A stretch of DNA of 64,000 bases from an uncultured Eggerthellaceae bacterium (GCA_946618265.1 CAMOLA010000001.1:1-64000); one strand, 5' to 3'; numbered from the stretch's first letter, positions 26,222 through 36,000 are shown. Numbers and translations: made by a program. Notes: generated from the sequence alone by a model not told the origin.

Positions 26222-26899
26222 ATGGTGGAATTCGAGAAATCGTGTGCGAACTGCGGGAACTTTCATTGCGATCATCTGGACAGCGATTGGCCGGATTTCT
26301 GCATGACGACGAACAACCCGCAGGAATTCTTCGACGAGGCGATTGAGCTGTATCGCGACGATCCCGAGACACGCAAGATCTTCCAGGCGGCTGCAGAGTG
26401 CGAGGGCCTGTACTACGGCGCGCTCACCCGCGTCGAGGAGGTTGCGTTGTTCGCCAAGAAAATCGGCGCCAAGAAGATCGGAATCGCGACCTGTATGGGC
26501 TTGCGCCGGGAGACCCAGCTGTTCGCCAAGGTGCTCAAGGCCAAGGGGCTCGAGAGCGTATGCGCCGTTATCTGCAAGGTCGGCGGTATCGACAAGACGA
26601 CGGTCGAGATTCCCGAGGACGTCAAGGTGCGTCCTGGCGAGCACGAGTCGCTGTGCAATCCCATCGTGCAGGCGAAGATCCTAAACTCGCAGCACACCGA
26701 CCTTAACGTCATCGTGGGCCTGTGCGTCGGCCACGACACGCTGTTCATCAAGCACTCCGAAGCGCCGGTTACCTACCTCATCGTGAAGGACCGCGTGCTC
26801 GCGCACAACCCGGCTGCGGCGCTCTACCAGCACGGCATGTACTATCGCCGCATCATGACGCCGGACTTCCCGCCTGAGCGTCCGCATGGCGATGCATAG
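26222..26899 (+). CDS. DUF1847 metal-binding protein
   Basis: 225 residues. It starts with a Cys-rich CANCGNFHCDH block (residues 8-18), then a block near residue 80, KKIGAKKIGIATCMGLRRET, and later conserved Cys (ICKVGG near 120, ESLCNPIVQA near 143, GLCVGHDTLF near 165). The pattern is that of DUF1847, a family of anaerobes with no assigned function, probably binding zinc or an Fe-S cluster. The start follows GAGAGGGGCGG. It lies downstream of the adenosyltransferase but has its own AT-rich promoter region with an inverted repeat. A link to cobalamin metabolism is only by neighbourhood. Confidence 0.8.
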   Translation: MVEFEKSCANCGNFHCDHLDSDWPDFCMTTNNPQEFFDEAIELYRDDPETRKIFQAAAECEGLYYGALTRVEEVALFAKKIGAKKIGIATCMGLRRETQLFAKVLKAKGLESVCAVICKVGGIDKTTVEIPEDVKVRPGEHESLCNPIVQAKILNSQHTDLNVIVGLCVGHDTLFIKHSEAPVTYLIVKDRVLAHNPAAALYQHGMYYRRIMTPDFPPERPHGDA

Positions 26900-27009
26900 G
26901 GATAGCTGAATTCGGGGATCGCTCCCGCAATGTTGGGATGGTCTCTTGCTCGTTTCGTCCGCAGCCGCGCATCGCGCCTGTCCCGTCAGGACCATGCGCG
27001 CGATGTGCG

Positions 27010-27600
27010 GCCGTGGATGCTTCTTTGCGCTTTTGCGGATGCGGCCTTGCGTCGAATGCATGGTTCTGGACGCATTTTGTCGGTCATCGGACACGTGCCT
27101 GCATAGGATGTCCGGTTCTGGACGCATTTCATCGGATGCCGGACGAGTGCCTGCGCCGAATACACGGTTCTGGACGCGATTTCGACAGTCGGAGCATGGC
27201 CGATGCATGGAATCTTCGGGTCTGGATGCGTTTTCGATATACGACCCATCCGCAACACTTTAAAACCGCAGTTCAGCGGGGTGCGCTATTCGGGGACGCA
27301 TCCAGAACCGTCGATTACAGACACGAGCTGCGTGAGATGTGCGGTTCTGGACGAACTTTCGGCAGTCGGAGCGGGGTCGGTACGCAGGATTTGCGGTTCT
27401 GGATGCGTTTCGCGTTGTAACAGGCATGCTCGTACGCCAAATGCACGGTTGTGGATGCGTATTCGATATACGATTGTTTACAGTAACTTTAAAACTGCAG
27501 TTCAGACGGGTGTGGGTTTTCAATGTCGTCCAGAAGCGTCGATTTCATGCAAATGGCAAACGACGATATGCGTTTTTGCATCCAGAACCGTTGATTTGCC
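27010..27600. repeat. noncoding array of degenerate 52-bp units in two modules
   Basis: The core GGTTCTGGACGCATTT or a near variant recurs with exact 52-base spacing at 27062, 27114, 27166 and 27218, and again at 27343, 27395 and 27447; a weaker unit lies near 27010. Each series ends with a shared block: CTGGATGCG, TTCGATATACGA, then a TTTAAAAC core and GCAGTTCAG (27221-27283 and 27450-27512). Inverted copies of the core follow (27295-27309, 27577-27590). It lies between the 3-prime ends of convergent genes and has no credible coding frame, since 52 is not a multiple of three. Confidence 0.8.
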
Positions 27601-27645
27601 GCAATCGGTGGCGCTATCCGATCGGAATCCGCTTCTTCGAACGGG

Positions 27646-28197
27646 CTAGTCGTCCTTATGCAGTTCTCGGCGTAGGCGACTTACCGACACGCGATGCATG
27701 CCCATGAACAACGACATGGTCGTGTCGTCGATTTTCTCTCCTTCGAGCTCCGGGATATTGGCGAAGAAATCTTCGTAGCGAGCCAGTCGTTGCTTGGAAG
27801 GCTCGAGCGCGGCAAGGCGGTAGTTCAGAAGCGTGCGCGTGAACTGTGCATGATAGTGCTCTGCGAGCGCAAAGCCCAGAGCGGCGTCTTTTTGGATGAG
27901 AGCGTTGAAGTCAGCGGAATCCACCTTGCGCAGAATACCGTCGGTCATAGCGTGAGCGGGAAGGGTGATGTCGTCGTCGAGCGAATGGATGATCCAGCCC
28001 TTGCTCCATACAGTGTTCGCCAATTCGCCTTCGGCGTCTTCGACCCGCAGTGTGGTAAAGAAGACGCCCTTGGTGATGAGCCAGGTATATGTTTTGGTTC
28101 CGCAAGGAAGCAGGTACACCTGGCCTTTGCGAATAGGGATGTCCTCGCCCGGTAGCGATTCGAATGCGTTTTGTAGAAGCTCTGCCCAATTATCCAT
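27646..28197 (-). CDS. Crp/Fnr-family transcriptional regulator
   Basis: 183 residues, shorter than the usual 210-230. An N-terminal cyclic-nucleotide-type beta barrel spans about 15-100 (RKGQVYLLPCGTKTYTWLITKGVFF). A dimer helix follows near 105-140. The C-terminal helix-turn-helix reads DDTTMSLFMGMHRVSVSRLRREL (about 157-180), where RVSVSRLRREL is the recognition helix pattern of this family. No Cys set for an Fe-S cluster is present. A 9-base-arm palindrome at 28254-28275 lies 57 bases upstream and may be its own operator. Targets are unknown; the OFA carrier at 28902 is the nearest same-strand gene upstream. Confidence 0.85.
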   Translation of the reverse strand: MDNWAELLQNAFESLPGEDIPIRKGQVYLLPCGTKTYTWLITKGVFFTTLRVEDAEGELANTVWSKGWIIHSLDDDITLPAHAMTDGILRKVDSADFNALIQKDAALGFALAEHYHAQFTRTLLNYRLAALEPSKQRLARYEDFFANIPELEGEKIDDTTMSLFMGMHRVSVSRLRRELHKDD

Positions 28198-28253
28198 TGT
28201 TAACCTCAGTAGCCACGAAACAGCAGATTTGATTTTAGCACATTGCGTATTAT

Positions 28254-28275
28254 TCGATTAACACTTGTTAATCGA
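28254..28275. promoter_or_regulatory. perfect palindrome upstream of the Crp/Fnr gene
   Basis: TCGATTAAC and GTTAATCGA are perfect 9-base arms around ACTT, in a location fitting an autoregulatory operator for the dimeric regulator transcribed leftward from 28197. Confidence 0.5.
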
Positions 28276-28606
28276 AACAGGCACCATTTCTGCGTTGTTT
28301 TCAAGCAAGCAAGTAAGGGCTTGCGAATGCGGGACGATTCTAATTCATTCAGCTGATGAGTCGGCGTTAGATTCGAGCTTCTGTTCAAATAGCTGATGGC
28401 GTTCGGTGTCGGCACTGAATATTCTGTTTACGAGAGGTCAAGTGGCTTATCCGGAATTGAACTATCGGATACGTCAACCCCCTCTGGCTTGGGCTTGAAG
28501 ATCGTGGTCAAGATATTCCCCAATCTTGGATGTTTGCCCAGCCCCTCCTTGTTTTGGCGCGAAGCGTCCCTTGAGAAAGCGCTTCGCGCCTTTTTCGGTT
28601 TCAAAC
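28276..28606. other. gene-free stretch with a plus-strand terminator
   Basis: No gene is supported. A 33-codon open frame on the plus strand ends with TGA near 28500 (residues like VAYPELNYRIRQPPLAWA) and is followed by the strong terminator at 28556, so it may be the tail of a decayed gene or a small RNA ending at that terminator. Confidence 0.35.
28556..28595 (+). terminator. strong plus-strand intrinsic terminator without an obvious gene
   Basis: GGCGCGAAGCG (28556-28566) and CGCTTCGCGCC (28580-28590) pair perfectly and are followed by TTTTT. No intact plus-strand gene lies within the preceding 1.6 kb. Confidence 0.85.
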
Positions 28607-28740
28607 AGCTCTAGTCAGTGGCAGGGCGCGTCGTTTGCGCGACTACCAGCTTAAAATATGCTAAAACGCGAGCAGCTGTAGGCAAGCGCGCCCTTCCGCT
28701 GACCAGGGCGGGCAGCCGAGAGGCCGGCGTGACAGCAACC
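28607..28740 (-). repeat. dispersed REP/MITE-like element, copy 1
   Basis: On the minus strand this aligns over about 135 bases with 46081-46222, including an identical 36-base block around CTACAGCTGCTCGCGTTTTA. Outer arms (GGCAGGGCGCG type) are inverted, so each copy can fold into a long hairpin. Confidence 0.85.
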
Positions 28741-28827
28741 ATTCCCGCATTCCGCCATCTCTCAGGCTTGTGCCAATTACAACGGCATCTGCAATTACAA
28801 ACATGCAAACGCAACAACTCGCCGAGC

Positions 28828-28857
28828 AAAAAAGGCGGCTGCGCCATCGCAGCCGCC
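28828..28857 (-). terminator. intrinsic terminator of the OFA carrier gene
   Basis: GGCGGCTGCG and CGCAGCCGCC pair perfectly; on the minus strand a run of six U follows (A-run at 28828-28833). Confidence 0.9.
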
Positions 28858-28901
28858 TTCCCGTGCCAGGCGTTGTTTTTTTATCGGTTGAATATTTGCG
28901 T

Positions 28902-30173
28902 TTATTCGCCCTTGTAAGCAGCGCGGCGCTCTTCGAGGAGCTTCTGGTCGCGATCCCACATCTTGGAGAACGGCAGGGCCGCGTCCGCAACGGCGATGAC
29001 GGCGAAGACCAGCAGGGCCGTGAAGATGGCCAGGCGGGCGTCGTTGCCGATGACGGTCTGCAGGATGACGTTGAGGATAGAGCCGAACACGATGGCGAAG
29101 TTGCACAGCGAGAGGTTCAGCGGGTAGTTCTTGGCGCCGAAACGCTGGCGGCCGAACGCGGAAGCGACGACCGGAACACCGCCGTAGCAGAAGCCGCAGC
29201 AGAACGCGCCGATGACGTACAGCACCGGGATGCCCATGGTGAACGCGCCCATGATGCAAGCGCAAGCGGCGATGGCGACGATGCCGTCGACGATCATCGT
29301 GACCTTGACGTTGGTCTTGTCGTAGATCATGCCGACGATGACGCGGCCGACGCCGTTAAGGGCGGAGACCAGGCCGACGAGCAGCGATGCGAAGCCGGCA
29401 TCCCAGCCGACCATCTGGGCGTCGGAGGCGGCGTTGCCGATGGTTGCCAGGCCGATGGCGATGACGATGATGGCCCAAACCCAGTACACGTAGAACAGCG
29501 GCGTCTTGAGCGCGGAATCCTCGTCAGCGGGATCGTAGCCAGAGCCGGCGGCCTTCTCGGGAGCCATGAGCTCGACGATGTTGGCAGGCGGGCGCTGAAT
29601 TATGATGCCTTCGATGACGATGATGATGGCCGAGATGATGCCGAGGCCGATGAACGTGGACACCAGGCCGATGCTCTTGGCAACGTTGACGGCGATGGTG
29701 CCGAAGATCAGCGAGCTCAGGCCAAAGCCCATCATGAGGACGCCGGAGGACAGGCCGACCTTGTCGGGGAACCATACGTTGGTGGTGGCGATGACCGAGT
29801 TGTAGCCGATGCCGACGCCAGCGCCGCAGATAACGCCATAGAAGATGTAGAGCGCCATGACGTTGCCGTTGGCGAACAGCGCGGTGCCGATGAAGCCGAC
29901 GGCGAACATGATGGCCGAGATGATGATGGTGATCTTGACGCCGACGCGCTTCTCGATCTGCGAGCCGATGACCGCGCCGATGCAGAACATGATCATCATG
30001 ATGTTGAACGTGAGGCCTACAGCAGGCTTCTCGAGGCCGAACGTCTCGCACATAGGCGCGGCGAACATCGAGAACGCATAGATGAGACCCAGGAACAGCA
30101 GCGATACCGTGGACAGCACCAGGTATACGATGCGCTTGCTGCTAATCTGACTTACTGTCATTTCTCCGGACAT
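28902..30173 (-). CDS. OFA-family MFS transporter
   Basis: 423 residues with twelve membrane helices. The pattern is that of the oxalate/formate antiporter (OFA) family: IYAFSMFAAPMCETFG in helix 1, GAGVGIGYNSVIATTNVWFPDK near residue 120, and GRVIVGMIYDKTNVKVTM near residue 280. Substrates are small mono- or dicarboxylates. ATG 30173 (MSGEMTVSQ) is chosen because AAAGGGG lies about 6 bases before it; the longer frame to 30257 is poorly supported. It has its own terminator at 28828. The tail is charged and cytoplasmic. Confidence 0.88.
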   Translation of the reverse strand: MSGEMTVSQISSKRIVYLVLSTVSLLFLGLIYAFSMFAAPMCETFGLEKPAVGLTFNIMMIMFCIGAVIGSQIEKRVGVKITIIISAIMFAVGFIGTALFANGNVMALYIFYGVICGAGVGIGYNSVIATTNVWFPDKVGLSSGVLMMGFGLSSLIFGTIAVNVAKSIGLVSTFIGLGIISAIIIVIEGIIIQRPPANIVELMAPEKAAGSGYDPADEDSALKTPLFYVYWVWAIIVIAIGLATIGNAASDAQMVGWDAGFASLLVGLVSALNGVGRVIVGMIYDKTNVKVTMIVDGIVAIAACACIMGAFTMGIPVLYVIGAFCCGFCYGGVPVVASAFGRQRFGAKNYPLNLSLCNFAIVFGSILNVILQTVIGNDARLAIFTALLVFAVIAVADAALPFSKMWDRDQKLLEERRAAYKGE

Positions 30174-30469
30174 GGAACCCCTTTCCCTTTCCTCTTCGTT
30201 GCAAGCAACGTGCCCGCGCTTGCGGTTTTGGCGGAACGCTTCGTTGCGCCCTCGCATGACGCAACCTGGAAGTCAGGGATGGTCGCGCAAACTGCGGGCA
30301 CGAAATCGCGTAACTGGGGAATGATAGCACGCGCAAAGCAAAATGGTTGCTTATGCAGACGTTTTACATCGAAAGAGCCTGTTTGAATTGCTGGAAGGTC
30401 CTCGGATTGAGCCGCTGAATTGTTCGCTGGGTCAGGCAGACAGGGCCAATCATCGTGCTTTCCGTCAAC
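30174..30469. other. gene-free stretch upstream of the OFA carrier
   Basis: About 300 bases with no supported gene. It should hold the leftward promoter of the carrier gene, and no strong hexamers were recognised. It ends at the perfect palindrome of 30470-30506. Confidence 0.4.
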
Positions 30470-30506
30470 TTTTATACATTTGGGGACTGTCCCCAAATGT
30501 ATAAAA
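30470..30506. repeat. perfect REP-like palindrome, GGGGACTGTCCCC core
   Basis: Two perfect 17-base arms (TTTTATACATTTGGGGA and its complement) flank CTG. It abuts the terminator of the DnaA-like ATPase gene. Such cores resemble REP elements mobilised by Y1 (RAYT) transposases in other bacteria; no such transposase is in the window. Confidence 0.85.
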
Positions 30507-30541
30507 AGCGTCCAGCTCGCTGTTCGCGATGCTGGACGCTT
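30503..30541 (-). terminator. intrinsic terminator of the DnaA-like ATPase gene
   Basis: AAGCGTCCAGC and GCTGGACGCTT pair perfectly, and the U-run on the minus strand overlaps the end of the adjacent palindrome, so the element supplies part of the terminator. Confidence 0.85.
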
Positions 30542-30565
30542 GCGTGGTCGATATATGACGCTTTG

Positions 30566-31267
30566 TTACTTCTCGAGGGCCTTCTTTACCTCGTCGAGCG
30601 ACAGTTCGGCGCCGGGCTCGCAGGGATAATGGGTCATCAGGAAGTCGACGGCGTTGGCCTTCATGCCTATGGGCGCGTCAAGTTCGTTGACGATGTAGTC
30701 GACGGCCTCTTCGGACAGTTTCGGCGCGGTCTCGATGTCCTCGTACGACTCGATGAACGACTTGACGAGCGCGATGAGGTCGTCGCCCTCGAGCGCTTCG
30801 ATGGTGACCTCGTCGAATGTCTGCAGCACCGCGTAGAGCTCGGGCTTCTCGTCGGCATAGGCGGAAATGGGCTTGCGCGAGGTGATGACCGTGTCGAACC
30901 CGCGGTTGCAGCGCTCTTCGAGCAGCAGCTGGGCGGTGTAGGCGCCGAGCTCCTTGTCAGCGACGAAGCCCTCGAAGTCGTCGAGCAGCAGCACGTTGGT
31001 CGTTCCGAGCGCGTCCATGTCCTCGTCGAAGGCGTTCGCGCGGATGGCGTCGATGATGTCGGCGCATTCCTTGTAAGTGACGTGCTTGGTGGACAGCAGG
31101 TCGCGTTCGAGCTGGCGGGCGCGCAGGAGCGTGGTCTTGCCGGAGCCGGCCGGCCCGACCAGGAAGATGCGCTGCGGCTCTTCGGCATGCGTCACCTCGA
31201 TGACGCGCTTGAAGCCTTCGCGGTTGCCGTCAGAGAAAATCATTGCATCCAGTGGCGATCTCATCAT
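30566..31267 (-). CDS. DnaA/Hda-like AAA+ ATPase
   Basis: 233 residues. Walker A is FLVGPAGSGKTTLL near residue 36, Walker B is VLLLDDFEGF near residue 97, and sensor 1 is VITSRKPI near 127. The arrangement matches the ATPase core of DnaA without the DNA-binding C-terminus, as in Hda. Members can regulate initiation of replication or load other proteins; the role here is not shown. ATG 31267 (MMRSPLDAM) has AGGGGA 7 bases upstream and is preferred over the longer frame to 31312. It is monocistronic and diverges from the SLC13 gene. Confidence 0.75.
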   Translation of the reverse strand: MMRSPLDAMIFSDGNREGFKRVIEVTHAEEPQRIFLVGPAGSGKTTLLRARQLERDLLSTKHVTYKECADIIDAIRANAFDEDMDALGTTNVLLLDDFEGFVADKELGAYTAQLLLEERCNRGFDTVITSRKPISAYADEKPELYAVLQTFDEVTIEALEGDDLIALVKSFIESYEDIETAPKLSEEAVDYIVNELDAPIGMKANAVDFLMTHYPCEPGAELSLDEVKKALEK

Positions 31268-31491
31268 GTTGGTTCCCCTCGTGGTTTTGACTCGGTCTAT
31301 TGTGCATTGCAAAGTGTAGCATCCGTTTGTGCGCGCTGTCGCATTTTCACGAAGACAGGTAATTTCATTGTCGTAGGGGCGGGTGCGCTGTTCAGCGCCG
31401 GCGGCGCGACGGCGGGTTTAGCCGATTTGAAATTGGCCTATACTGGGGCAAATGGTCGACGACTGGGCGGAGTAGCGAGAAGGTAGACGGG

Positions 31492-32910
31492 ATGGCGGGA
31501 AAGACGTTTCCAAAGCGCGTTGTTGGCGCTGTGCTGGGCGTGGCGGTCGGCGTCGCCTTTGCGCTCTCCTGCCCGGACGTTGGGCTTTCCCAGCAAGGTG
31601 TGCGTTGCCTGGCCATTCTGATGGGCGCCATCGTATGGTGGATCGCCGGCGCGTTGCCCGAATACGCGACGGGCATCCTGATGGTCATATTGTTCTACGT
31701 GTGCGCTGACGTGGGTGTCGACGTGTCGATGTCGGCGTTCGCTTCGAGCACGTGGTGGCTGCTTGTGGCCGCGTTCTCGCTGGGCGCCAGCATGAAGGCG
31801 TGCGGTCTCATGCGACGCATGGCGCTCGCAATCTTGCGCGTGTTTCCTGCAACGTTTCGCGCCCAGACGGCGGGACTTGTCGCCGTCGGCACGCTTTTGG
31901 GCCCGCTCATTCCCAGCTTGTCGGCCAAGACGTCCATGATCTCGCCCATTGCGCTGGCCATTGGAGACGCAATGGGGTATGAGCGCAAGGGCAAAAAGAT
32001 GCAGGGCATGTTCCTGGCCATGTTCACCGGCATCCGCACGATTGGGCCCGCGGTCATCAGTTCCTCGATTATCGGGTATGGACTGCTGGCGCTCTATCCT
32101 GCTGACGTTTGCGCGCAGTTCGACATGGCGCATTGGTTCGTCGCGGCGCTGCCATGGTTCCTCATCGTTTCCGTTCTGAATTACGTGGCGCTGCAGGTCG
32201 TCTACGGGCGAGATGATGCGGCGCCGTCGTCCGGAAGCCGGGGCGAAATGGGCGCGTCGGCAGTCGAGCGCCCCGGCCCCATGAGCATGCACGAGAAGCA
32301 GATGCTCGTCATCATCCTCGTTACCGTTGCGGCTTGGGTGTTGGAGCCCTTGCATGGGATCGCCTCGCATATCGTCGCCATGACGGCGATGGTTGCCACG
32401 GCGGCGTGCGGTATCCTGGACAAGCAGACGTTCAAGACGGGCATCAATTGGGAGCCGCTCGTGTTCATGGGCACGGTTTTCGGTTTGAGCAGTGTTTTTG
32501 CGCAAGCAGGGATTGGCGAATGGGTAGTTGGCGCATGTGGCCCGGTCTTCGAAATGCTTACGTCCAATTCGTATCTGTTCGTCATCGGAATCGGGCTGTC
32601 CACGGTGCTGTTGCGCTTTCTCATCGTGTCGGAAATGGCCTACATCAACATCGTGATGGTGTTTTTGGTGCCGCTCGCCCTGAGCTGCGGCATCAACCCG
32701 TGGGTCGTGGGCATGGCCATATTCACGATGGTCAACCCGTGGTTCGCGCTGTACCAGAACCCGGTCTACCTCGCCGGCTTCTACGCCGTCGATGGCGAGA
32801 TGGGCCGGCACGCCGATATCGCGAAGTACTGCCTGCCCTATACGCTGTTTTGCCTCATCGGCCTCATTGCCAGCGTGCCCTACTGGCAATGGATGGGGCT
32901 CCTGCCCTAG
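31492..32910 (+). CDS. SLC13/DASS-family anion:sodium symporter
   Basis: 472 residues with about 11-12 membrane helices. SLC13-type blocks include STWWLLVAAFSLGASMKACGL near residue 85, the SLSAKTSMISPIALAIG loop near residue 145 (a Ser-rich substrate/sodium motif) and WEPLVFMGTVFGLSSVF near residue 325. The family carries C4-dicarboxylates, citrate or sulfate with sodium. A hydrophilic loop at about 240-265 separates the halves. It converges on the activase gene at 33009, with two REP-like palindromes between them in place of a classical terminator. Confidence 0.85.
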   Translation: MAGKTFPKRVVGAVLGVAVGVAFALSCPDVGLSQQGVRCLAILMGAIVWWIAGALPEYATGILMVILFYVCADVGVDVSMSAFASSTWWLLVAAFSLGASMKACGLMRRMALAILRVFPATFRAQTAGLVAVGTLLGPLIPSLSAKTSMISPIALAIGDAMGYERKGKKMQGMFLAMFTGIRTIGPAVISSSIIGYGLLALYPADVCAQFDMAHWFVAALPWFLIVSVLNYVALQVVYGRDDAAPSSGSRGEMGASAVERPGPMSMHEKQMLVIILVTVAAWVLEPLHGIASHIVAMTAMVATAACGILDKQTFKTGINWEPLVFMGTVFGLSSVFAQAGIGEWVVGACGPVFEMLTSNSYLFVIGIGLSTVLLRFLIVSEMAYINIVMVFLVPLALSCGINPWVVGMAIFTMVNPWFALYQNPVYLAGFYAVDGEMGRHADIAKYCLPYTLFCLIGLIASVPYWQWMGLLP

Positions 32911-32925
32911 ATGGGTGCTTGCCGT

Positions 32926-33010
32926 TGACGAAAGGGGAGGCTTCCCTTTTGTCAGGCGTATAAAAAGGCGCCGCCGTAACGACAGGAACGGGAGTCTCCC
33001 TCCGTCCGTC
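32926..33010. repeat. pair of REP-like palindromes downstream of the SLC13 and activase genes
   Basis: First copy 32926-32954: TGAC, AAAGGGGA, GGC, TTCCCTTTTGTCA. Second copy 32981-33010: GACAGGAACGGGAG, TC, TCCCTCCGTCCGTC, less perfect. A matching pair lies at 37651-37709 on the other side of the activase gene. Located between convergent genes, they may act as bidirectional terminators. Confidence 0.7.
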
Positions 33011-36000
33011 ACATTCGTTCCATTCCAGCTTTTGCGGCGGCGACGGCCAGGCGGATGCGGTTCTCGCGGTTGAGGGCCGATGACTCCGGATCGTAATCCA
33101 GTATGGTGATGGGCATGCTGGGGTAGCGCGCCGCCAAGCTGTGGGCCGCGCCGCGGGCTTGTACGTGCCCTTTCAGGCAACCGAAGCTCTGCAGGTACAG
33201 TACGGCGTCGACGCCCGCAGCGGCAAACGCATCGAGCTGCTCGATATAGCGCACGTCGTCGACGTAGAGGTTTGCAGGGTCGGGCCATACTGGCTCGGCC
33301 CCGAGCTCCACGAGCAAGTCGGCTAGGTTTTCGTTCATGTACTCGTCGAAGCAGAGCAGCGGGTTGCCCACGATGCCGACGCGTGCTGCGCGCATGGAGC
33401 CCGTCCTCGCTTGCGCGGCGGCCGGCGGGAGGAGCTGGGAGGTTTCGGTGTGTTCCCAGGCGATGGCGGGGACGTAGTCGCAAACGCGTCCTATGAGGTG
33501 CGGAAGGGCGTCTATCATGCAGCCTTGGCACACCTGCGGGATGCGGAGGGCTTCGGGGCAGTTCCCGTCGCGGATGAGGTTGACGGCATGCGCGACGAGC
33601 GAAGCGGCTGTGAAGCAGATGTCGGCCGGTGCGCTGGACCGCGCGGTGTCGAGGTCGCGATCTGATATGCCTTCGTCGAGGAGGTCCTGCGCGGGGCTGC
33701 AATGTGGCGTGGTGCATGGGAAAGCCACCACGCCTGTCGTTTTGGGAGCTGCAACGAGCTCGGCATCCCCAGAGCAACGCGATGCATTGAACGCCGCCGC
33801 GTGCTTATCGGCGTCAGCGTGCGCGTCCGAACCCTGAGCAGTGGATTTGTTTGCGTAACCAGGATTCGAATGCGGCTCAGTTGGCAGGTTCTTCGTCTCG
33901 TTCAATTGCTCGGACGCACCTGAGCGCTCGCGCCTGCGGCGTGCTTCGATGGCCTCGGCCATGGTGCGCAGCCGGATGCGAATGTGCGCAGTATCGACGA
34001 TTTCGTCTATCTTGAGCGCCGTGAACGTGCGACCTGCGTCGGTGAGCAATTGGCGCACATCGCCGAGGCTGATGGCGTCGTATCCGCAGTTGAACGACTG
34101 CAGCACGACCATGTCGAGGGCTGGATGCGCGATGACGTACTTGGCGAGCTTCAGCAGGTGCTTTGCCGGCTTCCACTCGGCCTGGGCGTCTATGTCGCTC
34201 GTCAGCGAGGCGAGGCCGGCGTCCGAAAGGACGGCGAAGCCGAGGCGCTGCACGACGCCATCGATGCCGTGCATCAACGTGGCGTCAACGTGATATGGCC
34301 GGCCAGCAATCACGATACCCCCGCGTTCTCCGTTGGCGGCGATCCAGGCGAGCGCTTCTTCCGTTTTGGTGCGCAGGTGGTTCTCGAACGCGTCATGTTC
34401 TGCCAGGGCCCGCGCGAACGCTTCGTCGAATTCCGCGCGGGTGACGGGCGCGGCGGGGTCGAGGTCGCGCAGGGATTCGTAGATCGAGGTCACGTTGAGC
34501 TCGTTCGCGGCGATGCGCTTGGGGCTGGTGGGTCGTAGCGAGGGTGTCACTGTGCGCACCGACCCGTCCATGAGGAATTCGACGTTATCGAGCAGCGCGT
34601 CGGCGTATCCGCACATGACCGGACAGCGGTTGCCGCGTTCGTATCGGGGGAGCAGGACGGCATTGGCGCCCGCCATGCGCACGTCGAACAGCCTTGCGTG
34701 CGTGATTTTCGCGGGCTCGCATACGCTTTCGGATGGAACGCTTTCCGCTGCAGCGCTTCGAATCGCTTTCGAACGCGCTTCGTCTGGCACGATGACGCCG
34801 AATCCAAGTTCGACGAGCAGGGTGTGCCAGAACGGCGTCTGCTCGTATCCAGCAAGCGTGCAGGGAAGGCCGACGGTCGCGCCGGGGCGCGTGGTTGCCG
34901 GTTTGGTGCCGTAAGATGAGATGAGTTGCTGCTCGTACGCCACGACGTTGGGGGGCGTTTCTTTGCTTCGGCCGCCGTCCTCGACGCTTCGGCGTATTGC
35001 GCGTTTGCCAGCCCGTTCTTGCGAGATACCGATCGAGGCTCGTTCCGCATCGTTTTCGATATCGTCCTCGGCGTTGCGCGTGGTGCGGTTCAGACAGTAC
35101 AGATTGGTGAGCGAGACGTGCATCGTCTCGGCCATGTAGTCGAAAGCCGATTTGCCGCCCGTAAACCCGCCGTGCTTGGGTGGGACGATGCGGACTTTGC
35201 GGGCGTTTCGGCGCTTTTCCTCGTTTGAGGTGGCGTGTTGGTCGTGGTTGTCCGATTCGTCTTCGTCGCTTTCGCGCAATGGCAGCCCGACCCCGATCAT
35301 GGTGATGTCGTCTTCGGTTGCCGCATCGTTTGCCTCGAGCCCGTTATCGCGCGTGCCACCCGCAATGCTGTCGCGCGTGGCGTTGATGAGTGGATTGAAG
35401 CTGGCTTCCGTTCGGTTTCGGCGTTTGCGGTGTTTGCGCATGCGGGGCAGCGCCATATCGGTCTCCGATACGTTTACATCATTGTTCTCGTCTAGCTTGC
35501 GTTCTGCGATATCCTGTCCGTTGTTGCAGCGATTGCCGCTGATGAAATGCCGACCGTCGCCGAAGTCGACGATCGAGAGCATGCAGGCGTTCGGGCAGCC
35601 CGCGCATTGCATAGCGGAGTATCGCGGCAAAAGGGCCTTCAGCTCGTTGGCATCCAAAATGTTGCTTTCGACGTAGGCGTTTTCGTCGCCTGCCGAGCGA
35701 GCGAGGTCTTCTGCCCGGTCGCGCGCGATGAGCGCCGCGCCGATGGCTCCCATGAGGTGTGCGGTATTGGGGCGCGTGACGTGCGCGCCCGTGATCTTCT
35801 CGAATGCGCGGAGCACGGCGTCCGATTTGAAGGCGCCGCCCTGCACCACGACGTCATCGCCCATATCGGCGCTCTTGTCGCGGCCGATGACGCGGTAGAG
35901 CGCGTTTTGCACGACCGAATAGGCGATGCCGGCTGCGATGTCGTTCGTGTCGGCTCCGGCCTTTTGGGCGTGGCGGACGCGCGACGTCATGAAAACGGTG

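Noticed and set aside
26938..27420. Open frame across the 52-bp array
   Set aside because: No ribosome site; composition follows the repeat, and the repeat period breaks the frame.
27010..27600. Possible CRISPR array (regular 52-base period)
   Set aside because: The conserved part is only about 16 bases and degenerate, intervening stretches resemble each other, inverted copies occur, and there are no cas genes.
31438..33777. 779-codon minus-strand open frame
   Set aside because: Opposite the SLC13 gene and in another frame of the activase region; Arg/His/Asp-rich, no motif.
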